This document shows, piece after piece, positions 43,751 through 53,373 of a stretch of 64,000 bases of DNA; position 1 is the stretch's first letter; each line of letters opens with the position of its first letter. The DNA lies in NCBI RefSeq assembly GCF_024707125.1, contig NZ_JANQAH010000011.1, positions 1,077,616-1,141,615 on the forward strand, given 5' to 3'. The position numbers and the translations under genes are program-made. The stretch is from Devosia sp. (GTDB lineage Bacteria > Pseudomonadota > Alphaproteobacteria > Rhizobiales > Devosiaceae). Under the pieces are notes generated by a model, which was not told where the DNA came from, ran no database searches, and was given only the letters and a program-made list of their open reading frames with translations.

Positions 43751-45922
43751 TCAGTACGCGGGCGCACCTGCAACCGGCGCTTTGGATATTGGCGGTGTTG
43801 AGATTGCGACGCAAAACGCCCGAATATTTGAAACCGCTACGAGCCCGAGCTCCTTGGAGCGTTCGGCCTGCGCCGCTTCAGCAATGGAGCGAAAGCCCAA
43901 TGTCAGAGCTGCACCCTTTAGTGTGTGCAGAGTACGATCGAGCTCGTCTGCAAGTCCTTCGGAAATGGCCATTTCGGCCTGTAAAAGCATGGACTCTGAC
44001 GAAGACACAAATTCCTCGACCAGCCGCACGAATTCTTCCTCGCCCAACGCCTCTTTCAGGCCTTGCTGATAGTCCTCATCCACTGCGGCCATTGTTGGTT
44101 CGGTAGTGGTGGCGACGTCCGAAGCACGAACATGCTTCGACAGTTGTGAAACGAGTTTGTCCTTGGTCACCGGCTTTGCGACGTGGTCATCCATCCCTGC
44201 TTCGATGCAGGCCACCCGATCTGACTCGAACGCGTTCGCCGTTAGCCCCACAATCGGGATTGTCAAACCGGACGCCCTCAGGATCCGCGTCGCTTCAAGT
44301 CCATCCATCTGGGGCATTTGCATATCCATCAGGATGAGATCGAAGTTGGACACCTCCGTTGAAGCAATTGCCTCGCGCCCATTGGCTGCACCTTCTGCCA
44401 CCACTCCCAGTTTTTGAAGCAGACCGAGGGCGACATCACGATTTATGGCATTGTCGTCAACAACAAGGACGCGCGCATGAAACCCATTCGGAAGTGCGAG
44501 CTGACCACGCGAGCTGGCAACAGCGACTTCCGCAATCGGACCGGCCGGAATGTCGAGCCAAAAAGTGCTCCCTTTCCCCACAACGCTTTCGACTCCGATG
44601 TCGCCCGCCATCACCTCAACCAATCTGCGGCAGATCGCCAATCCAAGCCCAGTGCCCCCAAAGGACCGGGTACTGGAACTGTCGAGCTGGCTGAACTCAC
44701 GGAACAAGCGGCGGCTGTCTTCGCTAGAGATACCCGGGCCGGTGTCTCTGACCTCCAGCCTGAGCCGCTCGCCGAACACATTCGCATGAACTTCAACTGT
44801 GCCGGCAGGAGTGAACTTTATCGCATTGCCGATCAGATTGACGAGTACCTGGCGCAGGCGGTTAGCGTCTGCGAATACCCTAACGCCGGGATACTGAAAG
44901 GTAAGCTGGAGCCCAGCGCTCTCGGCCCGCGGCAGCAACATGCGCTCGATGGGCTCGAAAACCTCGTGCAAGTCAACTGGCTTGGGTTCGAAGCGAACTG
45001 CACCAGCTTCCAACTTCGAGTAGTCGAGGATGTCGTTGATGACATCGAGCAGCATGTCGCCTGAGTGCCGAATAGTCTCGACTTGATGGATCTGGTCGGC
45101 GTCGAGCCGCGACGTTCTCAGTAGCTCCGTCATCCCAATGATACCATTGAGCGGCGTGCGGATTTCATGACTCATGGTCGCGAGAAATGCCGACTTCGCA
45201 GCGCTGGCACTCTTGGCTTGCTTGGCGATGCGCGCATTTCGCCGACTGAGAAGTTCCATCTCCCTCCCGCTTCGGGAAATATGGAAAAGCTGCCCCCCCA
45301 GCAGGGTGACGATCAAGACCAGAGCAAATGTCAGGCCAGCCACGCTGGTGCCAATGCGCCAATACGTTGCCAACTGCCCTTCGCGCTCGGTCAGACGCAC
45401 CAGGTTGATCGCGGCATTCGTCGCAACCAGGAGGTCGCCCGTGGCCTTCCTCGCTGTGTTTGCGCGTTGAAGAATATCATCGTACCGAGACCCAAAGGCA
45501 GACGGGTCGGCGACGAGGCCATCCATTGCCGGAACCAGGTCGCGAATACGCTTGCTGGCTGCAAATGCAAGGTCCTGAACCGCCGACGATGCACCGAACA
45601 TCTCTGCATAGGAACCTTGAGCAAGCAGTTGTGTGCGGCTGTAGAGCAGATCGAACCGTTTGGAGACCAGAGCGACATCGCCGCTGGTCAATGCGTCTCG
45701 CGTCGCTTCGATCAGGCGAGCCGCTTCGCGATCAGCCTGATAGGCTGCCCAGACCATGTCTTCCCTGACGCTTGCCCGGACAGCGCTCTGCCTTTCGTTA
45801 AGCCCGACGAAGAGCCAAATGACAGACGTCAGCAAGGCGACGCTCAGGACAGTGAGAATGACGATCCCCAGTCCAATCCGCCGAGAAACGGCTCGCCTTG
45901 CCCGGATGATCGCCCGAGGCAT
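43751..45922 (-). CDS. hybrid sensor histidine kinase with receiver and Hpt domains
   Basis: A 723-residue membrane kinase starting at the ATG at 45922, two bases after the preceding gene's stop. It has two membrane helices (about 12-35 and 165-190) around a helical periplasmic sensor, HisKA with MSHEIRTPLNG near 235, HATPase (NLIGNAIKFTP, DTGPGIS, GTGLGLAICRRLV), a receiver with DLILMDMQMPQMDG, and a C-terminal Hpt (RTLHTLKGAALTLG). All phosphorelay residues are present. It is operonic with a periplasmic molybdopterin-oxidoreductase-fold protein and an HD-GYP regulator. Confidence 0.93.
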   Translation of the reverse strand: MPRAIIRARRAVSRRIGLGIVILTVLSVALLTSVIWLFVGLNERQSAVRASVREDMVWAAYQADREAARLIEATRDALTSGDVALVSKRFDLLYSRTQLLAQGSYAEMFGASSAVQDLAFAASKRIRDLVPAMDGLVADPSAFGSRYDDILQRANTARKATGDLLVATNAAINLVRLTEREGQLATYWRIGTSVAGLTFALVLIVTLLGGQLFHISRSGREMELLSRRNARIAKQAKSASAAKSAFLATMSHEIRTPLNGIIGMTELLRTSRLDADQIHQVETIRHSGDMLLDVINDILDYSKLEAGAVRFEPKPVDLHEVFEPIERMLLPRAESAGLQLTFQYPGVRVFADANRLRQVLVNLIGNAIKFTPAGTVEVHANVFGERLRLEVRDTGPGISSEDSRRLFREFSQLDSSSTRSFGGTGLGLAICRRLVEVMAGDIGVESVVGKGSTFWLDIPAGPIAEVAVASSRGQLALPNGFHARVLVVDDNAINRDVALGLLQKLGVVAEGAANGREAIASTEVSNFDLILMDMQMPQMDGLEATRILRASGLTIPIVGLTANAFESDRVACIEAGMDDHVAKPVTKDKLVSQLSKHVRASDVATTTEPTMAAVDEDYQQGLKEALGEEEFVRLVEEFVSSSESMLLQAEMAISEGLADELDRTLHTLKGAALTLGFRSIAEAAQAERSKELGLVAVSNIRAFCVAISTPPISKAPVAGAPAY

Positions 45923-45923
45923 G

Positions 45924-46424
45924 TCAGTGGACCGAGACCGAGGCAACCTGCCAGACGGATCGACCGAAGATGACCTCGTTATAAAGGGTTGAATCCAGGT
46001 CGAACGGGTAGATCACGAAAAGCGGCCCCTTGTCGCGTACCGAGAGTTCCTCGCCGTCGACGCGGGTCGCCAGAATGACCGGCATGCCCTTCAACTCCGC
46101 CATGGGAATCTCAGAGGCGTAATCGTTGAGAGCGGTGAAGGTTACGTTCTCGCCGCTGGCGCCTAGGTAATCGAGAAGATCGCTGATAATGACGCCACTA
46201 AATTCGTGCTCTCCGGTGTACCAAGGCGTCGTCGCCTTGGTGACGCGCTGAGGAAGGGCATCCAGCATTTCGAGGTCAAAGATAGCCTTTCCATCAGCGT
46301 TCGAGCTGGTGATCGAGCCGTTTACCTCAAGGATCTCTGGTCCCGTGGGCAATGCGAGCTCCACTGCAGCGGCGGGCGCGATCATCATCAAGAATAGTGC
46401 AGTCGCTGACATCATTCTGTTCAT
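45924..46424 (-). CDS. periplasmic molybdopterin-oxidoreductase-fold protein, probable sensor partner
   Basis: A 166-residue secreted protein from the ATG at 46424, with a signal peptide (ALFLMMIAPAAAVEL). The middle (FSGVIISDLLDYLG...TALNDYASEIPMAEL...LATRVDGEELSVRDKGPLFVIYPFD) matches the sulfite-oxidase-type Oxidored_molyb fold. It has no cysteine at all, so it lacks the residue that normally binds molybdenum. It lies between the HD-GYP and kinase genes, and probably serves as a ligand-binding sensor subunit. Confidence 0.82.
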   Translation of the reverse strand: MNRMMSATALFLMMIAPAAAVELALPTGPEILEVNGSITSSNADGKAIFDLEMLDALPQRVTKATTPWYTGEHEFSGVIISDLLDYLGASGENVTFTALNDYASEIPMAELKGMPVILATRVDGEELSVRDKGPLFVIYPFDLDSTLYNEVIFGRSVWQVASVSVH

Positions 46425-46435
46425 TTGAAGGCCTC

Positions 46436-47482
46436 TCAAGCGGCGTCGACGGCGTCGAAACGCGAAGTGTAGATGGGAGCGATCTCCGCCCAAGCTTGAT
46501 TGAGCGCAGAGACGCAGGCGGGGTCGAAATGTGTTCCTGAGCCCCGGAGGATTTCGTCACGAGCCTCAGACGCTGGCCAGGCGGGTTTGTAGCTGCGGGG
46601 GCTGCACAGGGCATCGAGCACGTCGGCAACTGCCGTGATGCGAGCGGCAATGGGAATCTGCGCGCCAGCAAGGCCGTGGGGGTAGCCGCTGCCATCCCAT
46701 TTCTCGTGATGGCAGCGGGCGATCTGCTCGGCCATTCTGAGCATATCGGAGTCGCCATCGGCGAGAATTTCCGCGCCGATCATGGGATGCATTCTCATGC
46801 GCTCGAATTCGGCCCCCTCTAACCGGCCAGGCTTGTTGAGGATTGCATCAGAGACGCCGATTTTGCCGACATCATGCAGTGGAGCGGCCAGCCATAGCGT
46901 GCGAACGAAATCGGCGTCAAAACCCATGGTCGTGGCCAATATCCCGGCCACACGAGCGACCCGTTCGACATGGTCCCCGGTCTCATGATCACGAACCTCA
47001 ATCGCACGGGCGAGGCGATAGATCATGTCCTCTTCCCGTTGCTGCAGATGGGCTGTCGCCCGGTCGACCTCGGCCTCAAGGTGAACGGCCCGATCTTCAA
47101 GCTGGTTTTGAGCACTGCGCAGCGAGAGAAGATTGGTGAGCCGAGACCGCAATTCGATCGGGTCTACCGGCTTTGCAAGAAAGTCGGTGGCCCCTGCGTT
47201 GATGGCAGCGAGGCGTGTCAATCTGTCAGCGTCAGCGGTGATCATAACTATGGGCACATGACGGTGACTTGGGAGTGTGCGAACCGCCTCGACGAGTTCC
47301 AGGCCGGACATTCCTGGCATGACATTGTCGATGATCATGAGATCGCACGCATGACGTTGGGCATCGGCAAGCGCAGAGGCACCCTCCGTAAACCCTTCCA
47401 CTGCGATCGCCGGCATCCGACGAACCAGCTGGGTAAGCACCTCTAGATTGGTGCGGTTGTCCTCTACGATCACGACACGCAT
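46436..47482 (-). CDS. HD-GYP response regulator (cyclic-di-GMP phosphodiesterase)
   Basis: A 348-residue protein. The receiver has its phospho-acceptor aspartate in DLMIIDNVMPGMSG, and KPVDPIEL is the conserved lysine. A coiled linker leads to the HD-GYP domain: HETGDHVERVARVAGILA, LHDVGKIGVSDAILNKPG, HHEKWDGSGYPHGLAG. The HD and GYP motifs are complete, so it should degrade cyclic-di-GMP. It is the first gene of the three-gene signalling operon and may receive phosphate from the hybrid kinase. Confidence 0.93.
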   Translation of the reverse strand: MRVVIVEDNRTNLEVLTQLVRRMPAIAVEGFTEGASALADAQRHACDLMIIDNVMPGMSGLELVEAVRTLPSHRHVPIVMITADADRLTRLAAINAGATDFLAKPVDPIELRSRLTNLLSLRSAQNQLEDRAVHLEAEVDRATAHLQQREEDMIYRLARAIEVRDHETGDHVERVARVAGILATTMGFDADFVRTLWLAAPLHDVGKIGVSDAILNKPGRLEGAEFERMRMHPMIGAEILADGDSDMLRMAEQIARCHHEKWDGSGYPHGLAGAQIPIAARITAVADVLDALCSPRSYKPAWPASEARDEILRGSGTHFDPACVSALNQAWAEIAPIYTSRFDAVDAA

Positions 47483-47622
47483 TTGCGCCTCCTATTGCCC
47501 CTTTGATATTAAATCTTACTACGGAACAAAAGAGGTCTCTGGTTCGTTGATTAGCGGCGCGTTAAACCGATGCATGCGAACTGGGTCGATCAAGGCTCGG
47601 CGCGAGATTAAGTGATAGGCGT

Positions 47623-48822
47623 ATGACCGATCAGGATGTCTTTGATCCCAGTGCAAGGCGCATGTCGGCGGCGGAACTGCGTCAGAACAACGAGCGTGCT
47701 GTGCTCACAGCTATTGCAACCCAAGCCGGATCATCAGCGGCAGAGATTGCCCGGCGAACCCATCTGGCTCCGCAATCAGTCGCCCGGATGCTGGGCGATC
47801 TGGAACGCGTTGGCCTCATTGCCAGAGGTGAGGCCCGGAAGGGACTGCGTGGCCAGCCGGCGGTTCCCATTTACCTCAATCCCAACGGTGTCTTCGCGAT
47901 TGGTTGCGAGCTTGGGTGGCAGCACTATCGCGTCGTTTTGCGAAACCTGGCAGGCGAAGTCTTGGGCGAGCACAGCCGCCATTACGAGTTCCCGTCCGCA
48001 GACGCCATCTTCACCGAGATCGGGTCACTGGTCAGGATACTGACCACCCTTGTGCCGGAAGAGTTTCGTGACCGCCTGATGGGCATTGGCCTGGCTATGC
48101 CAACCAATATCTTCCGGAACCTCGATCTCCTCGGAGCGCCCGGGGTAGAGGTTGCAAAATGGAAAGACCTGGACGTCGCAGCTGCTCTTAGCCAGGCCAC
48201 CGGGCTTGAGGTTTTCCCCTTTAATGACGGCAATGCCGCCTGCTGGGGCGAGCTCGTGGCCATGGGGGCGCCGAGGCCGAAGAATATTGCCTACTTCCTC
48301 ATCGGCACCTTTGTCGGCGCCGGGGTGATTGCCGACGGAAAGCTCTGGGAAGGCGCTCGAGGAAACGCAGCAAATATGGGGGGCATGCTTATTGCCGGTG
48401 ACGATGGAAAGCCCACGTTTGTACATCTGGTAGCCTCCATCCACGCCCTCGAAGAGCGCCTGATGAAAGCTGGCGCGGCGGTTCCCCCTGGTATGCCGGA
48501 AAGTTGGGACTGGGACGCGTTCGCCCCACAAGCAGAGGAGTGGCTGGATGCAGCAGCAAGGGCGATCGCTATTGCAATCATTAACACCCACGCCATGCTC
48601 GAGTCAGATCTCGCTATCGTCGACAGCGCTCTGCCTGACCCTATTCGTGAGCGGCTCGTCATCAAAGTTCGCGAGCGCCTGGCGAACAAGCCAACCCTAA
48701 CGTCAGAGCACCCGCCTGTCCTGCAGGGAAATTTAGGTGGTCGCGCTCCGGCGATGGGCGCCGCGTTGATGCCCATGTACCGGCGCTATTTTTCTCGCGA
48801 CGCGGCAGACATGGGGCTCTGA
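47623..48822 (+). CDS. ROK family transcriptional regulator
   Basis: A 399-residue NagC/Mlc-type protein: N-terminal winged helix (AEIARRTHLAPQSVARMLGDLERVGLIARG) and a sugar-kinase-like ROK domain (IGCELGWQHYRVVLRNLAGEV, IGTFVGAGVIADGKLWEGARGN). The cysteine zinc motif of typical ROK proteins is not seen. It would sense a sugar or sugar phosphate. No transport or sugar gene adjoins it, so its targets are elsewhere. Its end overlaps the convergent LuxR gene by 37 bases. Confidence 0.9.
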   Translation: MTDQDVFDPSARRMSAAELRQNNERAVLTAIATQAGSSAAEIARRTHLAPQSVARMLGDLERVGLIARGEARKGLRGQPAVPIYLNPNGVFAIGCELGWQHYRVVLRNLAGEVLGEHSRHYEFPSADAIFTEIGSLVRILTTLVPEEFRDRLMGIGLAMPTNIFRNLDLLGAPGVEVAKWKDLDVAAALSQATGLEVFPFNDGNAACWGELVAMGAPRPKNIAYFLIGTFVGAGVIADGKLWEGARGNAANMGGMLIAGDDGKPTFVHLVASIHALEERLMKAGAAVPPGMPESWDWDAFAPQAEEWLDAAARAIAIAIINTHAMLESDLAIVDSALPDPIRERLVIKVRERLANKPTLTSEHPPVLQGNLGGRAPAMGAALMPMYRRYFSRDAADMGL

Positions 48823-49547
48823 ACCCTACCCTCCATCAGGGCAGCAATCGCTTGTCCGCGGGTAGCTACACCCAGTTTCCGGAAAATCTCGCCCATATGG
48901 TATTCGCAATTTCGTCGCGTAAGCCCTACGATTTCGGCGATGTCACCGTTGGACTTTCCCGCTGCGGCCCAGCGCAAAATGCTCGCCTGTGTAGCAGTCA
49001 GTGTTGGCGGCTCGGGCAGATCGCACAATTCCAGTAGTCGCAGCGATGTAGCGGTACCAATTACCCTCAAGGATGAAACCGCATCAGGAGACGGTGCTCC
49101 ACTACAGGAGTACCCGCCAATAATCGACAGACTCTCGGTGGCCGACAGTACGGGCACGAGAGCAGCGCCGACAATCCCTAAGGGAGCCACCAGCGCACTC
49201 ACCTCCGCGATCACCGGGTTGTGGTCAGCGACATTCATCGACACGACTACGGCATCAGCGCTCTGACGCAGGCGGGCTAGCACCGGATTGGATCGGTAAA
49301 GCCCTCTGCTCACCATGGCATCCACCACCTTTGCGGGCAGAGTATGCATGGTTGGATAGAATTCCGTGTCCTCTTCCACCGAGACAGAGGCGGCAAAGAC
49401 GAAATACGCGAAACCGATGGATTGAACGGCATCAGAGACCGCCTGTTGAAGCTGAATCCAGCAGGCGGACTTTGAGATCTCTCGTAGGTTTGGCGCGAGG
49501 GCGCTGAACGCAGATGTCGGATTGAAGCCGCTACTGTTGTCGCTCAT
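48786..49547 (-). CDS. LuxR-type regulator with autoinducer-binding-like domain
   Basis: A 253-residue protein. Residues 25-165 resemble the autoinducer-binding domain (SIGFAYFVFAASVSV, NPVLARL, GAALVPVLSA). Residues 180-245 form the LuxR helix-turn-helix (LTATQASILRWAAAGKSNGDIAEIVGLTRRNCEYHMGEIFRKLGV). No LuxI-type synthase is in the window, so it may be an orphan that reads signals made elsewhere or host compounds. It is read toward the ROK gene and overlaps its end. Confidence 0.88.
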   Translation of the reverse strand: MSDNSSGFNPTSAFSALAPNLREISKSACWIQLQQAVSDAVQSIGFAYFVFAASVSVEEDTEFYPTMHTLPAKVVDAMVSRGLYRSNPVLARLRQSADAVVVSMNVADHNPVIAEVSALVAPLGIVGAALVPVLSATESLSIIGGYSCSGAPSPDAVSSLRVIGTATSLRLLELCDLPEPPTLTATQASILRWAAAGKSNGDIAEIVGLTRRNCEYHMGEIFRKLGVATRGQAIAALMEGRVQSPMSAASREK

Positions 49548-49694
49548 GCAGATCCTCCTCTCGCGAGATTAAAATACTCGGCGGAACTTAACAACTGTTT
49601 GCTTACGCAGTCTGGGTTGTCGGAGCGGTCGTCTAAATTTCGCTTCACATCAAATGTCCGGCGCATGCCGGCAGTATCGAGCAGGAGCGAGAAG

Positions 49695-51289
49695 GTGGAG
49701 CATTCCAGAGACGATGGCGATATCACAGCCCGCCTCGACTTTATTGGGCTCGACAACAAAGGCCGAGACGCCCTTCGTTCGGTGGAACCCCTGATCGCCA
49801 AGCACCTGCCTGAAGCGCTTGCTCGCTTCTACAAGAAGCTGGCAACGGTCCCTGCGGTTTCTCGGTTCTTCTCTGGTTCGGATCAGATGAACCGCGCACA
49901 GTCTAGTCAGCTCGGTCACTGGCTCGCGATCGCCACCGGCAGGTTCGACGCAAAGTACGTCGAGTCCAGCAGACGCATTGGCCTGCGCCATGCGCAGATC
50001 GGGCTTGAACCACGCTGGTATATCGGTGGTTACGGCGTCATCGTTGAAACACTTGTCACCGAGCTCGCACGCGACTTTATGGATGAGCACATCAAGTCGC
50101 TCAAAGGGGGCTCTTCAACCGCAAGCATGATGAGGAAGTTCTCTCGGCTGCGGTGTCCGATCTCGGCATCGCGATGTCAGCCATGGTCAAATCCGTCATG
50201 ATCGACATCGATATGGCGGTTAGTGTCTACTTCGATCAGGTGATGGCCGAAGCGCAAAAGCGCGACCGTGAGAATGCGGACCGGGTTGCCTGGGCCGCAG
50301 AACTTACCGGCGAAGTCCTGCAGAAGCTGGCGGAAGGCGACCTCACCGAAAACATCACTGCCGACTTCGAAGGCGGGTTTGCGAAAATCAAATCGGACAC
50401 CAATCAACTTGTCGACCGGCTACGGGAGATAATGCTGCAGCTCAGGGACACGTCTGGTCTTCTCCGCACCGCCACTGGGGAAATCCTCGCCGGTGCCAAT
50501 GACCTGAGCGAGCGTACTACTCGACAAGCAGCAGCAATCGAACAGACCGCGGCCAGCATGGAAGATTTGTCGCGCACAGTCAGCCAGAACGCGGTACTCG
50601 CAGAGGCCGCATCGGACCAAGCTCAGAAAGCAGCAGAGTCTGCTGAGGCCGGTGGCCAGGTGATGGGCAAGGTCACCGAGGCGATGGAGAAGATTTCCAA
50701 CTCATCGAGCCGCATCTCGAACATCATCGGCATTATCGATGACATTGCGTTCCAGACCAATCTTCTCGCCCTCAACGCTTCTGTGGAAGCGGCCAGAGCA
50801 GGTGACGCCGGCAAGGGCTTCGCCGTGGTCGCCGTTGAGGTTCGCCGCCTGGCCCAGTCGGCCGCATCGGCCTCAGCCGAGGTCAAGGAGTTGGTCGAAA
50901 GAAGCGTGGTTGAGGTGAAGGCGGGCGAGAACCTTGTGCGCACCGCCGCGGATCGCCTCTTTGAGCTGCTGTCAGTGGTACGAGAAACGACTGGATCGAT
51001 GTCAGCAATCGCCAGTGCCAGCCGCGAACAGTCCGCCTCGATCGCGGAGATTTCTGCGGCCGTCATGCAGATGGACGAAATGACTCAGCACAATGCCGCG
51101 CTCGTCGAACAAACGAATGCCGCGATTGAACAAACCGAGTCTCAGGCCCGGCAGCTCGATCAGATCGTCGATAAATTCAGGCTCACCAATTCAACGGCGA
51201 CACCGCGCTTACCGGCAAATCGCGAGCGCCCGAAGCGTGTCGCTGCTCGTGGCGGAAAGGCTATAGGAGACGACTGGAGCGAGTTCTGA
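49695..51289 (+). pseudogene. globin-coupled methyl-accepting chemotaxis protein, one-base frameshift
   Basis: The GTG at 49695 has AGGAG seven bases before it. The first frame gives a sensor globin (about 10-150: KHLPEALARFYKKLATVPAVSRFF, HAQIGLEPRWYIGGY with the proximal histidine HAQIGL). The frame breaks in the G-run 50106-50110; adding one G continues as [19 protein letters not shown], then a linker and the signalling domain with the hairpin tip [27 protein letters not shown]. Both halves are complete, so an assembly error is likely. The protein would sense oxygen through heme and signal to CheA. Confidence 0.9.
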
Positions 51290-51498
51290 TGCGACCGGAG
51301 CTTGCGGCCTATTCCGAAGCCCTTCAGGTGTTGAAACTCGCCCTTGTCGAGCTGAACGGGGAATTGGACCGCCTCGTTTCGGATCCGGCCATTCCATCGG
51401 AGGAAGCTATCGAGATCGCGGACGCTCTCAACGCCATAATGCAGGAGATGGCGCTTGTCTTGACGGAGCCAGACGTCATCCTTGGCGGTACGCACTAA
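51289..51498 (+). CDS. small helical protein after the chemoreceptor
   Basis: A 69-residue acidic protein whose ATG overlaps the chemoreceptor stop (TGATG). It reads as two amphipathic helices (YSEALQVLKLALVELNGELDRLV and EEAIEIADALNAIMQEMALVL) and has no family I recognise. The tight coupling suggests a partner of the chemoreceptor, but the function is unknown. Confidence 0.6.
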   Translation: MRPELAAYSEALQVLKLALVELNGELDRLVSDPAIPSEEAIEIADALNAIMQEMALVLTEPDVILGGTH

Positions 51499-51696
51499 TT
51501 CGTCTTCGCCCCGCCCCCGCAATTATCCTGCGCAGCCTTCGTTCCAAAAGGACGTGAGATGGAGTTCTGAAACTAGGACCCTGCTGGCCTGCCCGGAACT
51601 GGTGCAGTTAGAGGCAACCGCTGCGCACCAAAGCGTCGAGTTGACAATGTCTTAAGGGCCAAGCCTGTAGATTTTTCCAGGCTTGAGAGATCTCCC

Positions 51697-52950
51697 TTGG
51701 TTCAGTCGTCGCCCACCGTCGATACTCCCGACTTTGCGTTGCCGGGACTATTTTGCGCTCGCCTGCGCAATCTGGCAAAATGCGCGGGAGCTGGCCTGTT
51801 GGCAAGCGATCGATGGGTCGCCTACGATGGCGACCTGCGTCGCCCCATCATCTCCTCGGCGCTCTTTGGGGATTTAGCTGAGGTTTTCCCCCAAGGCCTG
51901 CAGTCAGGCCCCGCGTTCCTTTTGATATCGCCAATTCCCACAATAGATGAAAACCGCCCGCTGTGGCTGGTGCTCTGGGACACGCGGCCGCGTGATCAAA
52001 TTTCCAGTCACATTCTGCTCGCTCGGGTTATCGAGCTTGTGGGCCAGTCAGCTATGGCCGGCAGAAGGGTGGCGGAGGGTCGCCGTCAAAATCTTCTTGA
52101 GCGCGCATCAGCAACAGCTCGCATTGGGATTTGGTCTTGCACGCTGCCTGACGAACGTTTGACCTGGACCAATGGCGTCTACGACATTTTCGAATTGCCT
52201 CGCGGCTCGCAGGTGGATCGGGGCACCTCTCTTAGAATGTACGCCCCTGAATCCGCGAGACAAATGCAGGCGCTTCGGGCCGAAGCCATTGCGACCTGTG
52301 GCGACTTCAATTTCGATGCGGAGATCATCACCGCCAAGGACAATCATCGCTGGATGCGCATTACCGCAACTGTCGATGGCGTTGAGGGGAAGGCCCGGCG
52401 CATTTTTGGGATGAAGCAGAACATCACCGAAGAAAAGCGTATGGTCGAACGCACGCGCATTCTTTCCGAAACGGACGCCCTCACTGGTCTTGCAAATCGC
52501 GGCCTTTTCAATGCGCGTCTAGAGGATCTCCATGGTCAACAAAGCGGCGCCCCAGTCGGCGCTCTGATCTTGATCGATCTCGACAATTTCAAGTCGATCA
52601 ATGATACCTTCGGCCATTCGCATGGCGACACCTGCCTAATCAAAGCGGGTGAACGGTTACGACAATGCGCTCCTGTAGGAGCGTTGGTGGCGCGTATCGG
52701 CGGCGACGAGTTCGCAATCGTCACAGATGGCTGCCAGCACGTGGATATCGAGCGCCTATCTACGGACATCGTCAGCGCTTTCGAGCGCCCGATCCAACTT
52801 GGCACGCACCAGCATCACGTCGGCGCATCACTTGGGATCGCCATTCGCGTCGCACAAGACGCTGATACGCTCTATCGCGACGCAGACATAGCGCTCTACT
52901 CGGCCAAGTCCGCGGGCCGCGGCACCTGGCGCGTCTTCAACGCCGCGTGA
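51697..52950 (+). CDS. PAS-GGDEF diguanylate cyclase
   Basis: A 417-residue soluble protein starting with TTG at 51697. Residues 1-125 look like a GAF-type sensor; 140-245 are a PAS domain with its PAC end (RWMRITATVDGVEGKARRIFGMKQNIT). 255-415 form the GGDEF domain: TDALTGLANRGLFNARL, LDNFKSINDTFGHSHGD and the intact active motif ARIGGDEFAIV. It should make cyclic-di-GMP, opposite in effect to the HD-GYP protein at 46.4 kb. No inhibitory RxxD site is evident before GGDEF. Confidence 0.92.
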   Translation: MVQSSPTVDTPDFALPGLFCARLRNLAKCAGAGLLASDRWVAYDGDLRRPIISSALFGDLAEVFPQGLQSGPAFLLISPIPTIDENRPLWLVLWDTRPRDQISSHILLARVIELVGQSAMAGRRVAEGRRQNLLERASATARIGIWSCTLPDERLTWTNGVYDIFELPRGSQVDRGTSLRMYAPESARQMQALRAEAIATCGDFNFDAEIITAKDNHRWMRITATVDGVEGKARRIFGMKQNITEEKRMVERTRILSETDALTGLANRGLFNARLEDLHGQQSGAPVGALILIDLDNFKSINDTFGHSHGDTCLIKAGERLRQCAPVGALVARIGGDEFAIVTDGCQHVDIERLSTDIVSAFERPIQLGTHQHHVGASLGIAIRVAQDADTLYRDADIALYSAKSAGRGTWRVFNAA

Positions 52951-53373
52951 CCAATCCCCCGGCACCACTACACCATTCGTACCAATGTAAATTACTCCCC
53001 GGTCGGGGACGATTGCCAACCATGGCGACAACCGGATTGCCTAGATCTCGATCGGCAACCGAGCACCCTCACGATCACCGAACATAAGCTGCGTGCGCGA
53101 ATCTGCCGCCAAAGAAAATGGCATCAATGTTCGAGCAGTGCTGATCTACGCCATACCATTCGGCCGCATGCAGGCGCGGATGTCATCCGACCCACGACAA
53201 AGGGGCGTCACCTATTGGGATTATTCCCAATAGTTTTGAATGGCCGGAATGGGGCCGAAATCTCAAGATTGACGTAGACTTCACGATACAATCGCGGCCG
53301 AGCCCACCAAGCTAACTACATCACAGCGAGCGACGTCCCTCGGCGGACTACGTTCCAGCGCCCCTGAGTTCTG
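52951..53373. other. gene-free region
   Basis: About 420 bases between the cyclase and the MFS gene. It holds a terminator-like hairpin (53212-53237) and a GGCCGGAATGGGGCCG string near 53240, a member of the degenerate repeats noted elsewhere. No frame is convincing. Confidence 0.5.
53212..53237 (+). terminator. intrinsic terminator
   Basis: CTATTGGGA (53212-53220) pairs perfectly with TCCCAATAG (53225-53233) around TTAT, followed by TTTT. It is a canonical Rho-independent form for the plus strand, about 260 bases after the cyclase gene. Confidence 0.65.
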
